64,000 nt of DNA from Algoriphagus sp. (lineage in GTDB: Bacteria; Bacteroidota; Bacteroidia; Cytophagales; Cyclobacteriaceae). Location: positions 1 to 64,000 of the forward strand of contig NZ_JAMWZB010000017.1 of the NCBI RefSeq assembly GCF_024305035.1. The letters are read 5' to 3'. Numbering within the stretch: position 1 is the first letter of the stretch; each line of letters begins with the position of its first letter. The notes under the pieces were generated by a model. It was not told where the DNA came from. It ran no database searches and saw nothing but the letters and a program-made list of their open reading frames with translations. Both the position numbers and the translations under genes were made by a program. Below are positions 53,036 through 61,838 of this stretch, piece after piece.

Positions 53036-53299
53036 TTAATATATGGATTTTTTACGCTGATTTTCAGAACGATGAACTTCTTCTTTGAATTGTTCAAGAC
53101 GAACTTCAAGGTTTGAAGCATATTCGAGTGTGGTGCGCATCATGTCCTGCTGCGACCTGATTTGCTCCTTAAGTCTGGCAAGTTCTTGATTGACATCAGC
53201 GAGTTTATTTTCATAGTCTTTCTTCAGCCTCTCTTTTTCCAGTTGGGCTTTCCTCAACTCTTCCTTAAAAAGCAGGAATGATTCAGGTGGTGTCTTCAT
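53036..53299 (-). CDS. Small coiled-coil protein
   Basis: An 87-residue protein starting at ATG 53299 (MKTPPESFLL). Almost the whole length is a charged coiled coil (KEELRKAQLEKERLKKDYEN, LADVNQELARLKEQIR, LEVRLEQFKEEVHRS) ending in a basic tail. No known domain. The frame also opens at a GTG at 53305. It precedes the STAS-like and flavin reductase genes by 15 bp. It could be a scaffold or regulator, but no evidence points to a function. Confidence 0.6.
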   Translation of the reverse strand: MKTPPESFLLFKEELRKAQLEKERLKKDYENKLADVNQELARLKEQIRSQQDMMRTTLEYASNLEVRLEQFKEEVHRSENQRKKSIY

Positions 53300-53369
53300 A
53301 TTCACAACGCTATCTTCTCGGGACCGTACCCTATGTAATTACAATAATTAGTTAAAATTGTTTTGACTT

Positions 53370-54065
53370 TTATTTCAAATTGGACATTCCTCCATCCAAA
53401 TGAATGATTTGACCTGTCATCCAGGAGGAGGATTCGGACAGCAAAAATAGGGTGGCATGGGCAATATCTTCTGGACTTCCGATTCTACCCAGCGGATGTC
53501 GTTTATGGCTGGCTTCTTTTTTGTCCTCGGTAGAAAGAAGCGAAGCGGCCAAGGGGGTGTCTGTTAGGGATGGGGCAATTGCATTTACTCGGATTTTGGC
53601 CGGGGCCCATTCTGCAGCAAGGGATCGGGTAAGTCCTTCAACTGCACCTTTAGCAGCTGCTATGCCCGAGTGGAAACCCATCCCAGTTTGCACTGCTACC
53701 GTACTATACAACACAACCGAAGGTGAACTGGATTTCTTCAAGCCTTTCATGCTTTGTTGAAGAACACGAACCGCCCCAAAGAAATTAATTTCTAACTCAT
53801 GCTGAAAATCCGACATGGAAATTCGATGAAAGGGTTTCAAATTAATTGTACCCGGAAGATAGACCAAGCCATCTATGGTTTCCGGTAGGTTGGGCATCTG
53901 CTCAAAATCAGCGGTAATGTCCAACTCAGTAGTTCCTTGACCACTTTTTGAATACAGAAATAAATTGGCTTGTTGCGCTTCCAAAAGCGAAACTACCGCT
54001 TTTCCAATGCCTGAATTTCCTCCAATGATTACAATATTTTTTCCTTTCATGTGTTTGTTTTCCAT
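53370..54065 (-). CDS. SDR-family protein lacking the catalytic tyrosine
   Basis: This protein of 231 residues has a Rossmann motif IVIIGGNSGIGKAVVSLL, a GTINL/PGTI-type strand, VLYSTVAVQTGMGFHSGIAA and a C-terminal IRVNAIAPSLTDTPLA, WMTGQIIHLDGGMS as in normal SDRs. At the active site, however, the YxxxK pattern reads IAAAK, so the tyrosine is replaced by isoleucine while the lysine remains. It may be inactive or use other chemistry. An ATG at 54050 is a possible alternative start. It lies downstream of folE past a terminator and is separate from the genes below. Confidence 0.85.
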   Translation of the reverse strand: MENKHMKGKNIVIIGGNSGIGKAVVSLLEAQQANLFLYSKSGQGTTELDITADFEQMPNLPETIDGLVYLPGTINLKPFHRISMSDFQHELEINFFGAVRVLQQSMKGLKKSSSPSVVLYSTVAVQTGMGFHSGIAAAKGAVEGLTRSLAAEWAPAKIRVNAIAPSLTDTPLAASLLSTEDKKEASHKRHPLGRIGSPEDIAHATLFLLSESSSWMTGQIIHLDGGMSNLK

Positions 54066-54108
54066 ATTAAATAAAGCATCTAAGGCTATATTTTGTTTGC
54101 GGTAAAAA

Positions 54109-54135
54109 CGAAAAAACCGGACGAGGAGTCCGGTT
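54109..54135 (-). terminator. Terminator after folE
   Basis: An 8-bp perfect stem, on the minus strand AACCGGAC (54135-54128) and GTCCGGTT (54122-54115) with a 5-base loop, is followed by TTTTTTCG. It ends the queD-folE transcript. Confidence 0.8.
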
Positions 54136-54166
54136 CTAATAAGTTGGTTTAGCCTGGATTGACTCC

Positions 54167-54871
54167 TTATTTCTTTAGACTGACATAGTTTAGAAACTCA
54201 TTCCGCGATTGCTCGTCCACTTCAAACTTTCCGGAAAAAAATGAAGTGACTGTGGAGCTATTGGTGTCATTTACTCCTCTCGAACTCACACACATGTGAT
54301 AGGCATCCATGATCACAGCGACATCGTCGGTTCCCAATACTTCCTTGAGCTCATTTCCGATCTGCATGGTCAAACGCTCTTGCACTTGTGGGCGCTTGGC
54401 GTAATACTGTACGATTCGGTTAATCTTGGATAATCCGATGACATTTCCATTGGAGATGTAGGCCACGTGGGCCTTGCCGTAGATCGGTACAAAATGATGC
54501 TCGCAGTGGGAGTGAAAAGTAATGTCCTTTTCAACCAACATTTCACTGTATTTGTATTTGTTTTCAAAAAGCTTCGCAGCCGGTTTGTTTTTGGGGTTCA
54601 AGCCCGCAAAAACTTCTTTGACGTACATTTTTGCAACACGATGAGGAGTACCCTTCAAGCTGTCATCTGTCAGATCCAGCCCGAGAATATTCATGATCTC
54701 GCGAAAATGTTTTTCAATTAGCTCGACCTTGAGATCATCATCCATCTCAAAAGCATCTTCTCTGAGCGGAGTCTCAAGGGAGGTTCCAACATGCTCTTCT
54801 CCGAACTCTTCGAAGGAAGCGCGGGCCAAATCAATTCCCATCGTATTCAACATAGTTTCTTTCTGTTTCAT
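54167..54871 (-). CDS. folE: GTP cyclohydrolase I
   Basis: FolE (234 residues) makes dihydroneopterin triphosphate from GTP, the common entry to folate, queuosine and pterin cofactors. The zinc-site sequence ITFHSHCEHHFVPIYGKAHV contains the Cys/His ligands, and VIGLSKINRIVQYYAKRPQVQERLT and the second Cys (DAYHMCVSSRGVND) are conserved. The N-terminal 60 residues are acidic and variable. Its 5' end overlaps the queD gene by 41 bp, an unusually long overlap. Starting instead at an internal ATG (54850, MLNTMG) would shorten the overlap but not remove it. Confidence 0.95.
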   Translation of the reverse strand: MKQKETMLNTMGIDLARASFEEFGEEHVGTSLETPLREDAFEMDDDLKVELIEKHFREIMNILGLDLTDDSLKGTPHRVAKMYVKEVFAGLNPKNKPAAKLFENKYKYSEMLVEKDITFHSHCEHHFVPIYGKAHVAYISNGNVIGLSKINRIVQYYAKRPQVQERLTMQIGNELKEVLGTDDVAVIMDAYHMCVSSRGVNDTNSSTVTSFFSGKFEVDEQSRNEFLNYVSLKK

Positions 54872-55241
54872 AAAGTCGAATTATTAATTCGAATTTCCGA
54901 TCAATTTTTTCCCTCAAAATATTCCAAATAACCACTGCAATATTTTCAGCGGAAGGGTTGAGATCTTTGAATTCATCGGTATCCAAGTTTAAATTTTTGT
55001 GGTCAAATTTAGTTAAGACGTGCTCTTTGATCAGATCGCTGAGCACCTTCATATCGTATACATAGCCGGTTTTGGGATCGATTTCTCCACGCAACTGCAC
55101 GATTAAATCATAATTGTGCCCATGATAGTTGGCATTATTACATTTTCCAAATATTGCTTGGTTTTCTTCAGCTGACCAAGATGGATTGTGCAGGCGGTGT
55201 GCTGCGTTGAAATGTTCTTTGCGAAATACGGATACGTTCAT
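54831..55241 (-). CDS. queD: 6-carboxy-/6-pyruvoyl-tetrahydropterin synthase (QueD/PTPS)
   Basis: A 136-residue PTPS-family enzyme that converts dihydroneopterin triphosphate to 6-carboxy-tetrahydropterin (QueD) or 6-pyruvoyl-tetrahydropterin. Zinc ligands His15 (FNAAHRL) and His in NYHGHNYDLIV, the catalytic Cys in FGKCNNANYHG, and the catalytic residues in KVLSDLIKEHVLTKFDHKNLN are present. FolE is the enzyme producing its substrate and is encoded directly downstream with overlap, consistent with one pathway. Which of the two family reactions applies cannot be told. Confidence 0.9.
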   Translation of the reverse strand: MNVSVFRKEHFNAAHRLHNPSWSAEENQAIFGKCNNANYHGHNYDLIVQLRGEIDPKTGYVYDMKVLSDLIKEHVLTKFDHKNLNLDTDEFKDLNPSAENIAVVIWNILREKIDRKFELIIRLYETERNYVEYDGN

Positions 55242-55351
55242 CAGGAATTGGAACAGCAGTTTTTCAAATTTTGTTTAATTTTAATTAAATTTCTTTAAAC
55301 AAATTTTTCAATCTCCTGCTATTCAATTATTTATTTACTTAAATTTTTCTG

Positions 55352-55381
55352 CAAAAATAATCATTCTGCACCGTTGCCCAA
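55352..55381 (-). promoter_or_regulatory. Promoter of the queD-folE operon
   Basis: On the minus strand TTG (55381-55379), a 19-bp spacer and TATTTTTG (55359-55352) match the Bacteroidota consensus TTTG-N19-TAnnTTTG. The leader to the queD ATG would be about 105 nt in an AT-rich gap. Confidence 0.5.
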
Positions 55382-55471
55382 GCTGATTATTTTTTCATGA
55401 GTTGAACGAATTATAGGCCTTTGATAGTTCACTTCATGGCACTAGAAATTATCATCCACTAAACGCTGCCT

Positions 55472-56167
55472 ATGCCGACTATCCATCTTATCTCGGTGAT
55501 ACTCATGCTTTGGTTTGAGAATACTTCGATTTTACCAAGCTCAACTAGCTGGGAAACCCGGACTGAAATTCCTGCTAAAAAAGAGGTTTCCCTCTATGAT
55601 CGACTGAAAGCCAATTATTGGCAAGTCCCCAATTCTACCATCCTTGACTTGGCGATGGAAGGGTATCAAAAACTTCATCAAAAACTGGAAAATCCCAATT
55701 TAGTCATCATCGATTTTAGCCTTCCCTCCACGGCCAAGCGACTCTGGGTCATTGATCCCAAAAACGGGAAAGTTCTATTTCATTCGGTCGTTTCCCATGG
55801 CCGAAACTCAGGCCAACTCATGGCTACTCAGTTTTCCAATCGCCCAGAATCGTATCAAAGTAGCCTAGGATTCTTCAAAACTGCGGAAACCTACCAGGGG
55901 AAGCATGGCTATTCGTTACGCTTGGATGGTTTAGAAAAAGGAGTTAATGATCAGGCAAGAAATCGTGCCATTGTGATCCATGGGGCTGATTATGCCACCG
56001 AAGAGTTTGCCGAAGCCACGGGTCGGCTGGGGCGCAGTTTGGGCTGTCCAGCCTTACCCTCCGCCCTCTCAGCTACGGCAATTGATTTAATGAAAGATGG
56101 TGCCTTGCTTTTTATTTATGGCAATGATCCCGACTACTTATCCAATCCTCCCCTACTTCAACCTTAG
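55472..56167 (+). CDS. Murein L,D-transpeptidase (YkuD-like catalytic domain family)
   Basis: The product has 231 residues. After a poorly conserved hydrophobic N-terminus (HLISVILMLWF) comes a catalytic L,D-transpeptidase-like domain: FSLPSTAKRLWVIDPKNGKV, SHGRNSGQLMATQFSN, AIVIHGADYA and the active-site GRSLGCPALP with Cys. This is the SxGCPA variant of the YkuD family. It should form or cleave 3-3 cross-links or anchor proteins. Its stop codon is directly adjacent to the stop of a second, larger L,D-transpeptidase on the other strand. Confidence 0.88.
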   Translation: MPTIHLISVILMLWFENTSILPSSTSWETRTEIPAKKEVSLYDRLKANYWQVPNSTILDLAMEGYQKLHQKLENPNLVIIDFSLPSTAKRLWVIDPKNGKVLFHSVVSHGRNSGQLMATQFSNRPESYQSSLGFFKTAETYQGKHGYSLRLDGLEKGVNDQARNRAIVIHGADYATEEFAEATGRLGRSLGCPALPSALSATAIDLMKDGALLFIYGNDPDYLSNPPLLQP

Positions 56168-57772
56168 TTACTTATTTAGGAGCCGAAGAACTTCCCGATC
56201 CAAGCCGTACACATCTTGAATGAATTTGGGCTGCCCCTTTTCATCCATCCAAAACGTAAAGTAAAGCACCCATACCGGTATTTTCTCATTCAAATCAACC
56301 TGAGTCTCCTGATCCCGGGTCATGGCTTCTCGTATTTTTTGAATGGTCCAGTTGGGATTATCTTTCAAAAGAATCTCAGCAAATTCCTGGGGCTTTTTCA
56401 TTCGAATACAGCCATGACTGAATGCTCTGGAAGCTTTGAAAAATAATTGTTTGGCAGGGGTATCATGCAAGTATACTTGGTAGGGATTGGGAAACATAAA
56501 TTTTACCAAACCCAACGAATTATGCGGTCCCGGCTTTTGCCGAATCAGGTAAGGAAATGGGCGCAGGTCCCAATGAACAGAACTTGGGTGAATTACTTTT
56601 CCAGCATGGGAAGTCACTTCCATTTTATTTCGTGCCAAATAATCCGGATTACGCCTGATAGCTGGAATGAGTTCGTTTTGAATGATAGATAAAGGGACAT
56701 TCCAATAAGGACTAAACACCAAATGATCCAGCTCTGCTGAGAAAATAGGCGTTTGATTTTTTACCGTACCCACAATGATTTCAGAGGTGAAAAGCGTATC
56801 GGCATCATCTAAATAACTCATTTGAAAATCAGCCACATTGACCACAATTCGTTTCCCTTCCCAAAATTCCTGAGGCATCCAGCGCATTCGCTCCAGGTTG
56901 ACCGAGATTTGATCCATCTTGGATGTTGGAGAAGCATTTAAGACAGCCAGGGTGTTTTTCCCGATCACCCCATCGGGTTCTAACCGGTTTTCTTTTTGAA
57001 GCTTCTTAATCGCCAGCCAAGTGATCGAGTCAAATTCGGTGGGATCAGATCCGGAATCGTTCCCACTAGAATAACCCAACTGAGCAAGTCGTTCCCGAAT
57101 CAGTGGGAGATGAATACTTTTTTCCCCCAGCTCCAGGGTCTGGGAAAAGGAAATCTCGTTGAATCCACTTGGAAAATCCTTCATTTCTTCCTGAAGTTGC
57201 TTCATTAATTCTACCCCAGACCAATACCGGGCATCCGGGGGACGAAGCTCACCAAAAATCCGTGTCAAATTCGGATCCATGGGCAATCTGGTTAGGAAGT
57301 GAATTGCCACTTGAGGTTTCTTTTTTTTGTAAACCTTCCAAATGCCGGGAAGCGGTTCGGGATCTATTTTCCCATAGTAAAGATGGTTTACCAAACGGTA
57401 AAAGGAAGTGGTCAATAGGACTTCCCACTCATCCAATTCCGGAGTGAAAGGAACCGAGTTTCGACTTGAAAACTGGGAATAAAGTAAGCTGATACGGGAA
57501 AACTGGTAATCCTCCGGGTCCAAGCCTTCGTAATGAATCTGAGAAAGAATTTCTTGGTAAGCAAGGGCCTGCCGGTTCGGAAATCCATCGACCAACCAAA
57601 TGGGCTTAAATTCCCGCTTTTGATAAAACTCAAAAAGTTCGGCTTGCTCAGCAGGGTTAAGCTGTTTACCCTGCTGCGCTAAAGCCCACTTAATTCTTTC
57701 CCCCTGCCCTTGGGTCATCCCCAAAGTAGCGATTCCCCATTGAAAAACAGCAAGTAGAAACAGAAAGCGCAT
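56168..57772 (-). CDS. L,D-transpeptidase of YcbB/LdtD type
   Basis: An envelope enzyme of 534 residues with a signal peptide (MRFLFLLAVFQWGIATLG), an N-terminal scaffold domain, a peptidoglycan-binding segment (ITWLAIKKLQKENRLEPDGVIG, about 225-246) and a YkuD catalytic domain with HSSVHWDLRP, LGLVKFMFPNPYQVYLHDT and the active-site FSHGCIRMKKP. It catalyses 3-3 cross-linking of peptidoglycan. It follows kdsA by 3 bp and is the last gene of the GNAT/nitrilase-kdsC-kdsA-Ldt operon. Confidence 0.9.
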   Translation of the reverse strand: MRFLFLLAVFQWGIATLGMTQGQGERIKWALAQQGKQLNPAEQAELFEFYQKREFKPIWLVDGFPNRQALAYQEILSQIHYEGLDPEDYQFSRISLLYSQFSSRNSVPFTPELDEWEVLLTTSFYRLVNHLYYGKIDPEPLPGIWKVYKKKKPQVAIHFLTRLPMDPNLTRIFGELRPPDARYWSGVELMKQLQEEMKDFPSGFNEISFSQTLELGEKSIHLPLIRERLAQLGYSSGNDSGSDPTEFDSITWLAIKKLQKENRLEPDGVIGKNTLAVLNASPTSKMDQISVNLERMRWMPQEFWEGKRIVVNVADFQMSYLDDADTLFTSEIIVGTVKNQTPIFSAELDHLVFSPYWNVPLSIIQNELIPAIRRNPDYLARNKMEVTSHAGKVIHPSSVHWDLRPFPYLIRQKPGPHNSLGLVKFMFPNPYQVYLHDTPAKQLFFKASRAFSHGCIRMKKPQEFAEILLKDNPNWTIQKIREAMTRDQETQVDLNEKIPVWVLYFTFWMDEKGQPKFIQDVYGLDREVLRLLNK

Positions 57773-57775
57773 GCG

Positions 57776-58627
57776 CTATTCTACCTGAAAATCTTGATAT
57801 TTTCTACCCAAAGTCCAAGATTCTTTTAACATCGCCAAAAAATCACCCATTCGATGCAAGGGGATCAAATTTGGACCATCACTGAGGGCTTTACTGGGTT
57901 CAGGATGGGTTTCGATGAAAAACCCATCAATTCCTGTTGCTGCTGCCGCACGCGCTAAAATCGGAGCAAACTCCCGTTGTCCCCCACTGCTACCCCCTTG
58001 GCCACCGGGCTGCTGAACCGAATGGGTAATGTCAAAAACCACCGGAGCAAACTGACGCATAATCGGAAGTCCTCGCATATCTACGACTAGATTATGATAA
58101 CCGAGCGAAAAACCCCGTTCGGTTAGACAGACCTGATCATTCCCTGCTTCGCGTACTTTTTTGACCGCATACTGCATGTCCTCCGGGGCCATAAATTGCC
58201 CTCGCTTGATTTTTACCGCCTTTCCTGTTGCCGCAGCTGCCAAGAGCAAATCGGTCTGACGACATAAAAATGCGGGAATTTGAAGTACATCCACCACTTC
58301 GGCCACTTCGGCTGCTTGATAGCTTTCGTGAATATCAGTGACCAAAGGAACCTCCAAGGCCTTTCCCACGCGCTGAAGTACTTCCAAACTTTTATCCATT
58401 CCTATACTTCGAAAAGATCCGGATGAAGTTCGGTTGGCCTTGTCAAAGGAAGCTTTGAATACATAGTCAAAGCCGTTTTCGGAGGCCCAAGCTTTTACCT
58501 TTGTGCCGATTTCCAGGCAAATATCATAGCTTTCAACCGCACAAGGTCCTGAAAACAACACGGGGCGCTCGCTTCCCAAAATCACATTTTCGGTGATTTT
58601 CATCGGAAGGGTATTTTTTTTTATCAT
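57776..58627 (-). CDS. kdsA: 3-deoxy-D-manno-octulosonate 8-phosphate synthase
   Basis: KdsA condenses arabinose-5-phosphate and PEP to Kdo-8-phosphate, needed for the LPS core. The 283-residue product from ATG 58627 has VLFSGPCAVESYD, DYVFKASFDKANRTS, VPLVTDIHESYQA, QPGGQGGSSGGQREFAPIL and FIETHPEPSKALSDGPN, all conserved. The frame opens at 58678 without family sequence; an ATG 24 bases into the chosen frame (MKITENV) is another possible start. It follows kdsC by 4 bp and precedes the L,D-transpeptidase gene by 3 bp. Confidence 0.95.
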   Translation of the reverse strand: MIKKNTLPMKITENVILGSERPVLFSGPCAVESYDICLEIGTKVKAWASENGFDYVFKASFDKANRTSSGSFRSIGMDKSLEVLQRVGKALEVPLVTDIHESYQAAEVAEVVDVLQIPAFLCRQTDLLLAAAATGKAVKIKRGQFMAPEDMQYAVKKVREAGNDQVCLTERGFSLGYHNLVVDMRGLPIMRQFAPVVFDITHSVQQPGGQGGSSGGQREFAPILARAAAATGIDGFFIETHPEPSKALSDGPNLIPLHRMGDFLAMLKESWTLGRKYQDFQVE

Positions 58628-58631
58628 CGCG

Positions 58632-59198
58632 TTAATCAAAATAAGATTGGATAATTCCTGAAAGCTTTCCCTGAGCAAACAAAATCAAATCAGCCGTTTC
58701 ACGAAATACGCCTTTTCCTCCGGGAAATCTTGAAATAAAGGTAGCCATCGGCTTGACATACTCCAAAGCATCTGCCGGAACCACGGCCAAACCCACTGCT
58801 CTCATGACGGGAATATCGATCAAATCATCTCCAATATAAGCCACTTCATCGAGTTGAATTTCTAGTGTTTCCAAAAGTTCTTGAAGCTTTTTCCCTTTAT
58901 CCTTGATCCCGTGATAATGAAAATCAAACCGAAGTTCTTCGCAGCGGTTTTCAACTACCGGGGAAGACCTGCCGGTGATTGCCCCGACCATAATTCGAGC
59001 TTTCCGAAGATGCTGAACAATCAATCCATCTTTGACATTGTATTTTTTATATTCAGTCTTGAGATCATCGTAAATGATCCCACCATCGGTCAGCACTCCG
59101 TCCACATCGGTGATCACGAGCTTGATTTTGGCTGCCTGGGCAAGGACCTCTTCTGAAACGGCTTCGAAATAAGCCTGAATTATTTTTTCTGTTTCCAT
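58632..59198 (-). CDS. kdsC: 3-deoxy-D-manno-octulosonate 8-phosphate phosphatase (KdsC)
   Basis: A HAD-superfamily phosphatase of 188 residues releasing Kdo from its 8-phosphate. Motif I is LVITDVDGVLTDGGI, with Asp as nucleophile and acid/base. Motif III/IV appears as VAYIGDDLIDIPVMRAVG, and KGVFRETADLIL is the usual C-terminus. It has the small C0-type cap typical of KdsC. Its start overlaps the end of the GNAT/nitrilase gene by 19 bp and it ends 4 bp before kdsA. The order nitrilase-kdsC-kdsA makes it part of an envelope operon. Confidence 0.95.
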   Translation of the reverse strand: METEKIIQAYFEAVSEEVLAQAAKIKLVITDVDGVLTDGGIIYDDLKTEYKKYNVKDGLIVQHLRKARIMVGAITGRSSPVVENRCEELRFDFHYHGIKDKGKKLQELLETLEIQLDEVAYIGDDLIDIPVMRAVGLAVVPADALEYVKPMATFISRFPGGKGVFRETADLILFAQGKLSGIIQSYFD

Positions 59199-60721
59199 TG
59201 GATTGAATAGAGGTCTAATCGACGCTGTTCAAGATTTCGTACGCTTCCTGCTTTTCGTTGCTTGGTCAACAAGTCCAAATCCACGTCTGCCACGATGGTA
59301 GTTTCGGCATTTTCTGAGGCCTGAGCTACGATCGAATCATGGGGAAAAGAGAAATCCGAAGGACTGTAAATTGCCGCCTGAGAATACTGAATATCCATAT
59401 TTTCGACTTTGGGAAGATTCCCTACCGATCCGGTAATGGCAACATAGCACTCATTTTCGATCGCCCGCGATTTGGCGCAGGTATTGACTCGAAGGAAAGC
59501 ATTTTTTGTGTCGGTCCAAAAGGGAACAAATAAAATATCCATATCCTGCTCGGCGAGAATTCTGCCCAACTCCGGAAATTCAACATCGTAACAAATCAAA
59601 ATCCCCACTCTACCGGCATCAGTTTCAAAAACGTGGATCCCATTCCCTCCCTGCAGTCCCCAATATGAGGCCTCATCAGGGGTAATGTGAAGCTTGTATT
59701 GTTTTCCATGTGTTCCGTCTCTTCGGCAGAGGTAGGAAACATTTCTGAGCTTTTTCCCATCATACTCAGGCATGGATCCTGCGATGATATTCACATTGTA
59801 GGATACAGCCAAATCACTCATCCTACTGACGATTTCATCGGTGTAGTCGGCCAAATTACGGATTGCCTCCGAGGCATCCATATCGTTAAATTCAGCCAAA
59901 AGCGGCGCATTAAAAAACTCAGGGAGCAAGCAGAAATCTGATTTGTACCCGGATACGGTATCGACAAAAAACTCCACTTGCTGCATCAAATCATCCACAT
60001 TGGAGAAGCGTCGCATTTTCCACTGAACCAGTCCGAGACGAACGATGGATTTTTTGTTGCCAATGAGCTTTTCGTCCTTTTCGTAATAAATATTGATCCA
60101 TTCGAGCAAAGTGGCATAAGCTCTGGAATCCTTATCCTCGGGTAAATATTTGGTGATGACTTTTCTGACGTGAAATTCATTGGCCAACTGAAAAGAAAGA
60201 ACCGGGTCAAAAACTTCCCTATTTTTCACCAAATCAATGTATTTTCTGGGAGTCATTTCCTCGGCATAATTGGCATAGCCCGGAATCCTGCCACCGGCAA
60301 TAATGGAACGCAAATTTAGATTTTCACAGAGTTCCTTTCGGGAATCATACAATCGCCTTCCCAGCCGCATCCCCCGGTATTCCTGATGTACAAACACATC
60401 GGTTCCATAGAGTGTGTCCCCTTCCGGGTCGTGGGTATCGAATTTTCCATACCCCGTGATTTGATCATAGGTATGGTTATCCCCGAATTTGGCATAGTCC
60501 ACAATAATACTGAAAGCCGCCGCAACGACCTTTCCATTATCCTCAATACAAATCTGTCCTTCGGGAAATGCCTTAATTTGATTTTTCAGTTCTTGCCTAG
60601 TCCATGCCATCCCTTTGTCTTGATAAATAGACATCATGATTTCACGGATATCTTCATAATCTCCCGGCTTGATATTTCGGAGTTTGAGACGATGCTCTAA
60701 TTCTTCTCTTTTCTGACTCAT
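59180..60721 (-). CDS. GNAT acetyltransferase fused to a carbon-nitrogen hydrolase (nitrilase superfamily)
   Basis: The product has 513 residues. The first 200 form a GNAT domain (LKLRNIKPGDYEDIREIMM, TDVFVHQEYRGMRLGRRLYDSR with the acetyl-CoA RGxGxG-like loop, SIIAGGRIPGY). From about 225 a nitrilase domain follows, with the catalytic triad Glu in CLLPEFFNAP, Lys in YKLHITPDEA and Cys in GILICYDVEFPELGR. The domain order is typical of a widespread fused protein with unknown substrate. It is first in the operon with kdsC, kdsA and an L,D-transpeptidase. Confidence 0.92.
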   Translation of the reverse strand: MSQKREELEHRLKLRNIKPGDYEDIREIMMSIYQDKGMAWTRQELKNQIKAFPEGQICIEDNGKVVAAAFSIIVDYAKFGDNHTYDQITGYGKFDTHDPEGDTLYGTDVFVHQEYRGMRLGRRLYDSRKELCENLNLRSIIAGGRIPGYANYAEEMTPRKYIDLVKNREVFDPVLSFQLANEFHVRKVITKYLPEDKDSRAYATLLEWINIYYEKDEKLIGNKKSIVRLGLVQWKMRRFSNVDDLMQQVEFFVDTVSGYKSDFCLLPEFFNAPLLAEFNDMDASEAIRNLADYTDEIVSRMSDLAVSYNVNIIAGSMPEYDGKKLRNVSYLCRRDGTHGKQYKLHITPDEASYWGLQGGNGIHVFETDAGRVGILICYDVEFPELGRILAEQDMDILFVPFWTDTKNAFLRVNTCAKSRAIENECYVAITGSVGNLPKVENMDIQYSQAAIYSPSDFSFPHDSIVAQASENAETTIVADVDLDLLTKQRKAGSVRNLEQRRLDLYSIQWKQKK

Positions 60722-60888
60722 TTCACAAAATTAACTAAATTCAATCAAAAATTTCAAAAGTGATAGTTCTAGCTCCAGTAAACAGAATAATCTACCGAAT
60801 ACCAAAACTTTTTGAAACCTGATGGGTTGAGGCTTTGCTTTTTTAAGTATAATTAAGTTCAAATTACGCTAATGTCCTGCGATATTTC

Positions 60889-61791
60889 ATGCAAAACGAT
60901 TCAATAAATAATTCAAGCGACAATTCTTTTAATTTAATTTCTTGGCTGGAAGAAGTCATGAATTTGAGCTTGTTTCATCTTGGTGATTCTCATCTAACAC
61001 TAGGCCTTTTGCTGGCCTTAATTTTCTCTTTTGCTGCCTTATTTATTGTTTCGGAGTGGATCAGAAAGTTACTCGTCGATCGAATTCTTGCCCGCTACCA
61101 ATTGGCCTTAGGCACCAAACAGTCTATTGGCACCATGGTCAAATACCTGCTGATCATTATTGGTGTTTTTACCATTTTGCAGACGAATGGAATCGACCTC
61201 AGTGCTTTGGGAGTTTTGGCAGGAGCTATTGGTGTGGGTATTGGTTTTGGTCTTCAGAATATCACCAACAATTTCATTAGTGGCTTGATCATCTTATTTG
61301 AGCAACCCATCAAAGTCGGAGACCGAATTGAAGTTGGAGACGTTACCGGCGATGTGATCAAAATATCAGCTCGGGCCACCATGGTAGTGACTAATGACAA
61401 TATCACGATAATTGTCCCAAATAGTCAGTTTATTGATTCGCAAGTGATCAATTGGTCACACAGTGATCGGATGGTTCGGTTTAATTTTCCGGTGGGAGTT
61501 TCCTACAAAGAAGATCCTCAAAAGGTAAAAAGGATTTTGCTTCAGGTCGCAAAAGATAATCCAGGAGTTTTGGAAAAGCCTGAAACCGACGTACTATTCG
61601 AAGATTATGGGGATAGTAGTATTAATTTCAACCTGAGAATTTGGACTTCCGAATACATTAACAAACCGAAAGTACTCAAAAGCCAGCTCTATTACGAAAT
61701 TTTTAAGAAATTTGGAGAAGAGGGGATCGAAATTCCTTTTCCTCAGCGAGATCTCCATCTTCGCTCAGGATTTGAAAATTTAAAGAATTAA
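60889..61791 (+). CDS. Mechanosensitive ion channel of the MscS family
   Basis: A membrane protein of 300 residues. Two to three helices lie in the first 130 residues (LGLLLALIFSFAALFIVSEWI, MVKYLLIIIGVFTILQTNG and the pore-lining LGVLAGAIGVGIGFGLQNITNNFISG). The last is the MscS TM3 signature with its Gly/Ala packing, and FEQPIKVGDRIEVGD with TIIVPNSQFI are the beta-domain hallmarks. The C-terminal domain ends in FPQRDLHLR. It releases solutes on hypo-osmotic shock. It is on its own transcription unit, divergent from the GNAT/nitrilase operon. Confidence 0.93.
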   Translation: MQNDSINNSSDNSFNLISWLEEVMNLSLFHLGDSHLTLGLLLALIFSFAALFIVSEWIRKLLVDRILARYQLALGTKQSIGTMVKYLLIIIGVFTILQTNGIDLSALGVLAGAIGVGIGFGLQNITNNFISGLIILFEQPIKVGDRIEVGDVTGDVIKISARATMVVTNDNITIIVPNSQFIDSQVINWSHSDRMVRFNFPVGVSYKEDPQKVKRILLQVAKDNPGVLEKPETDVLFEDYGDSSINFNLRIWTSEYINKPKVLKSQLYYEIFKKFGEEGIEIPFPQRDLHLRSGFENLKN

Positions 61792-61838
61792 GTTAATTTT
61801 CGCCAATAACCGCTAGCTGCCTTCTTGACAGCCTGAAA

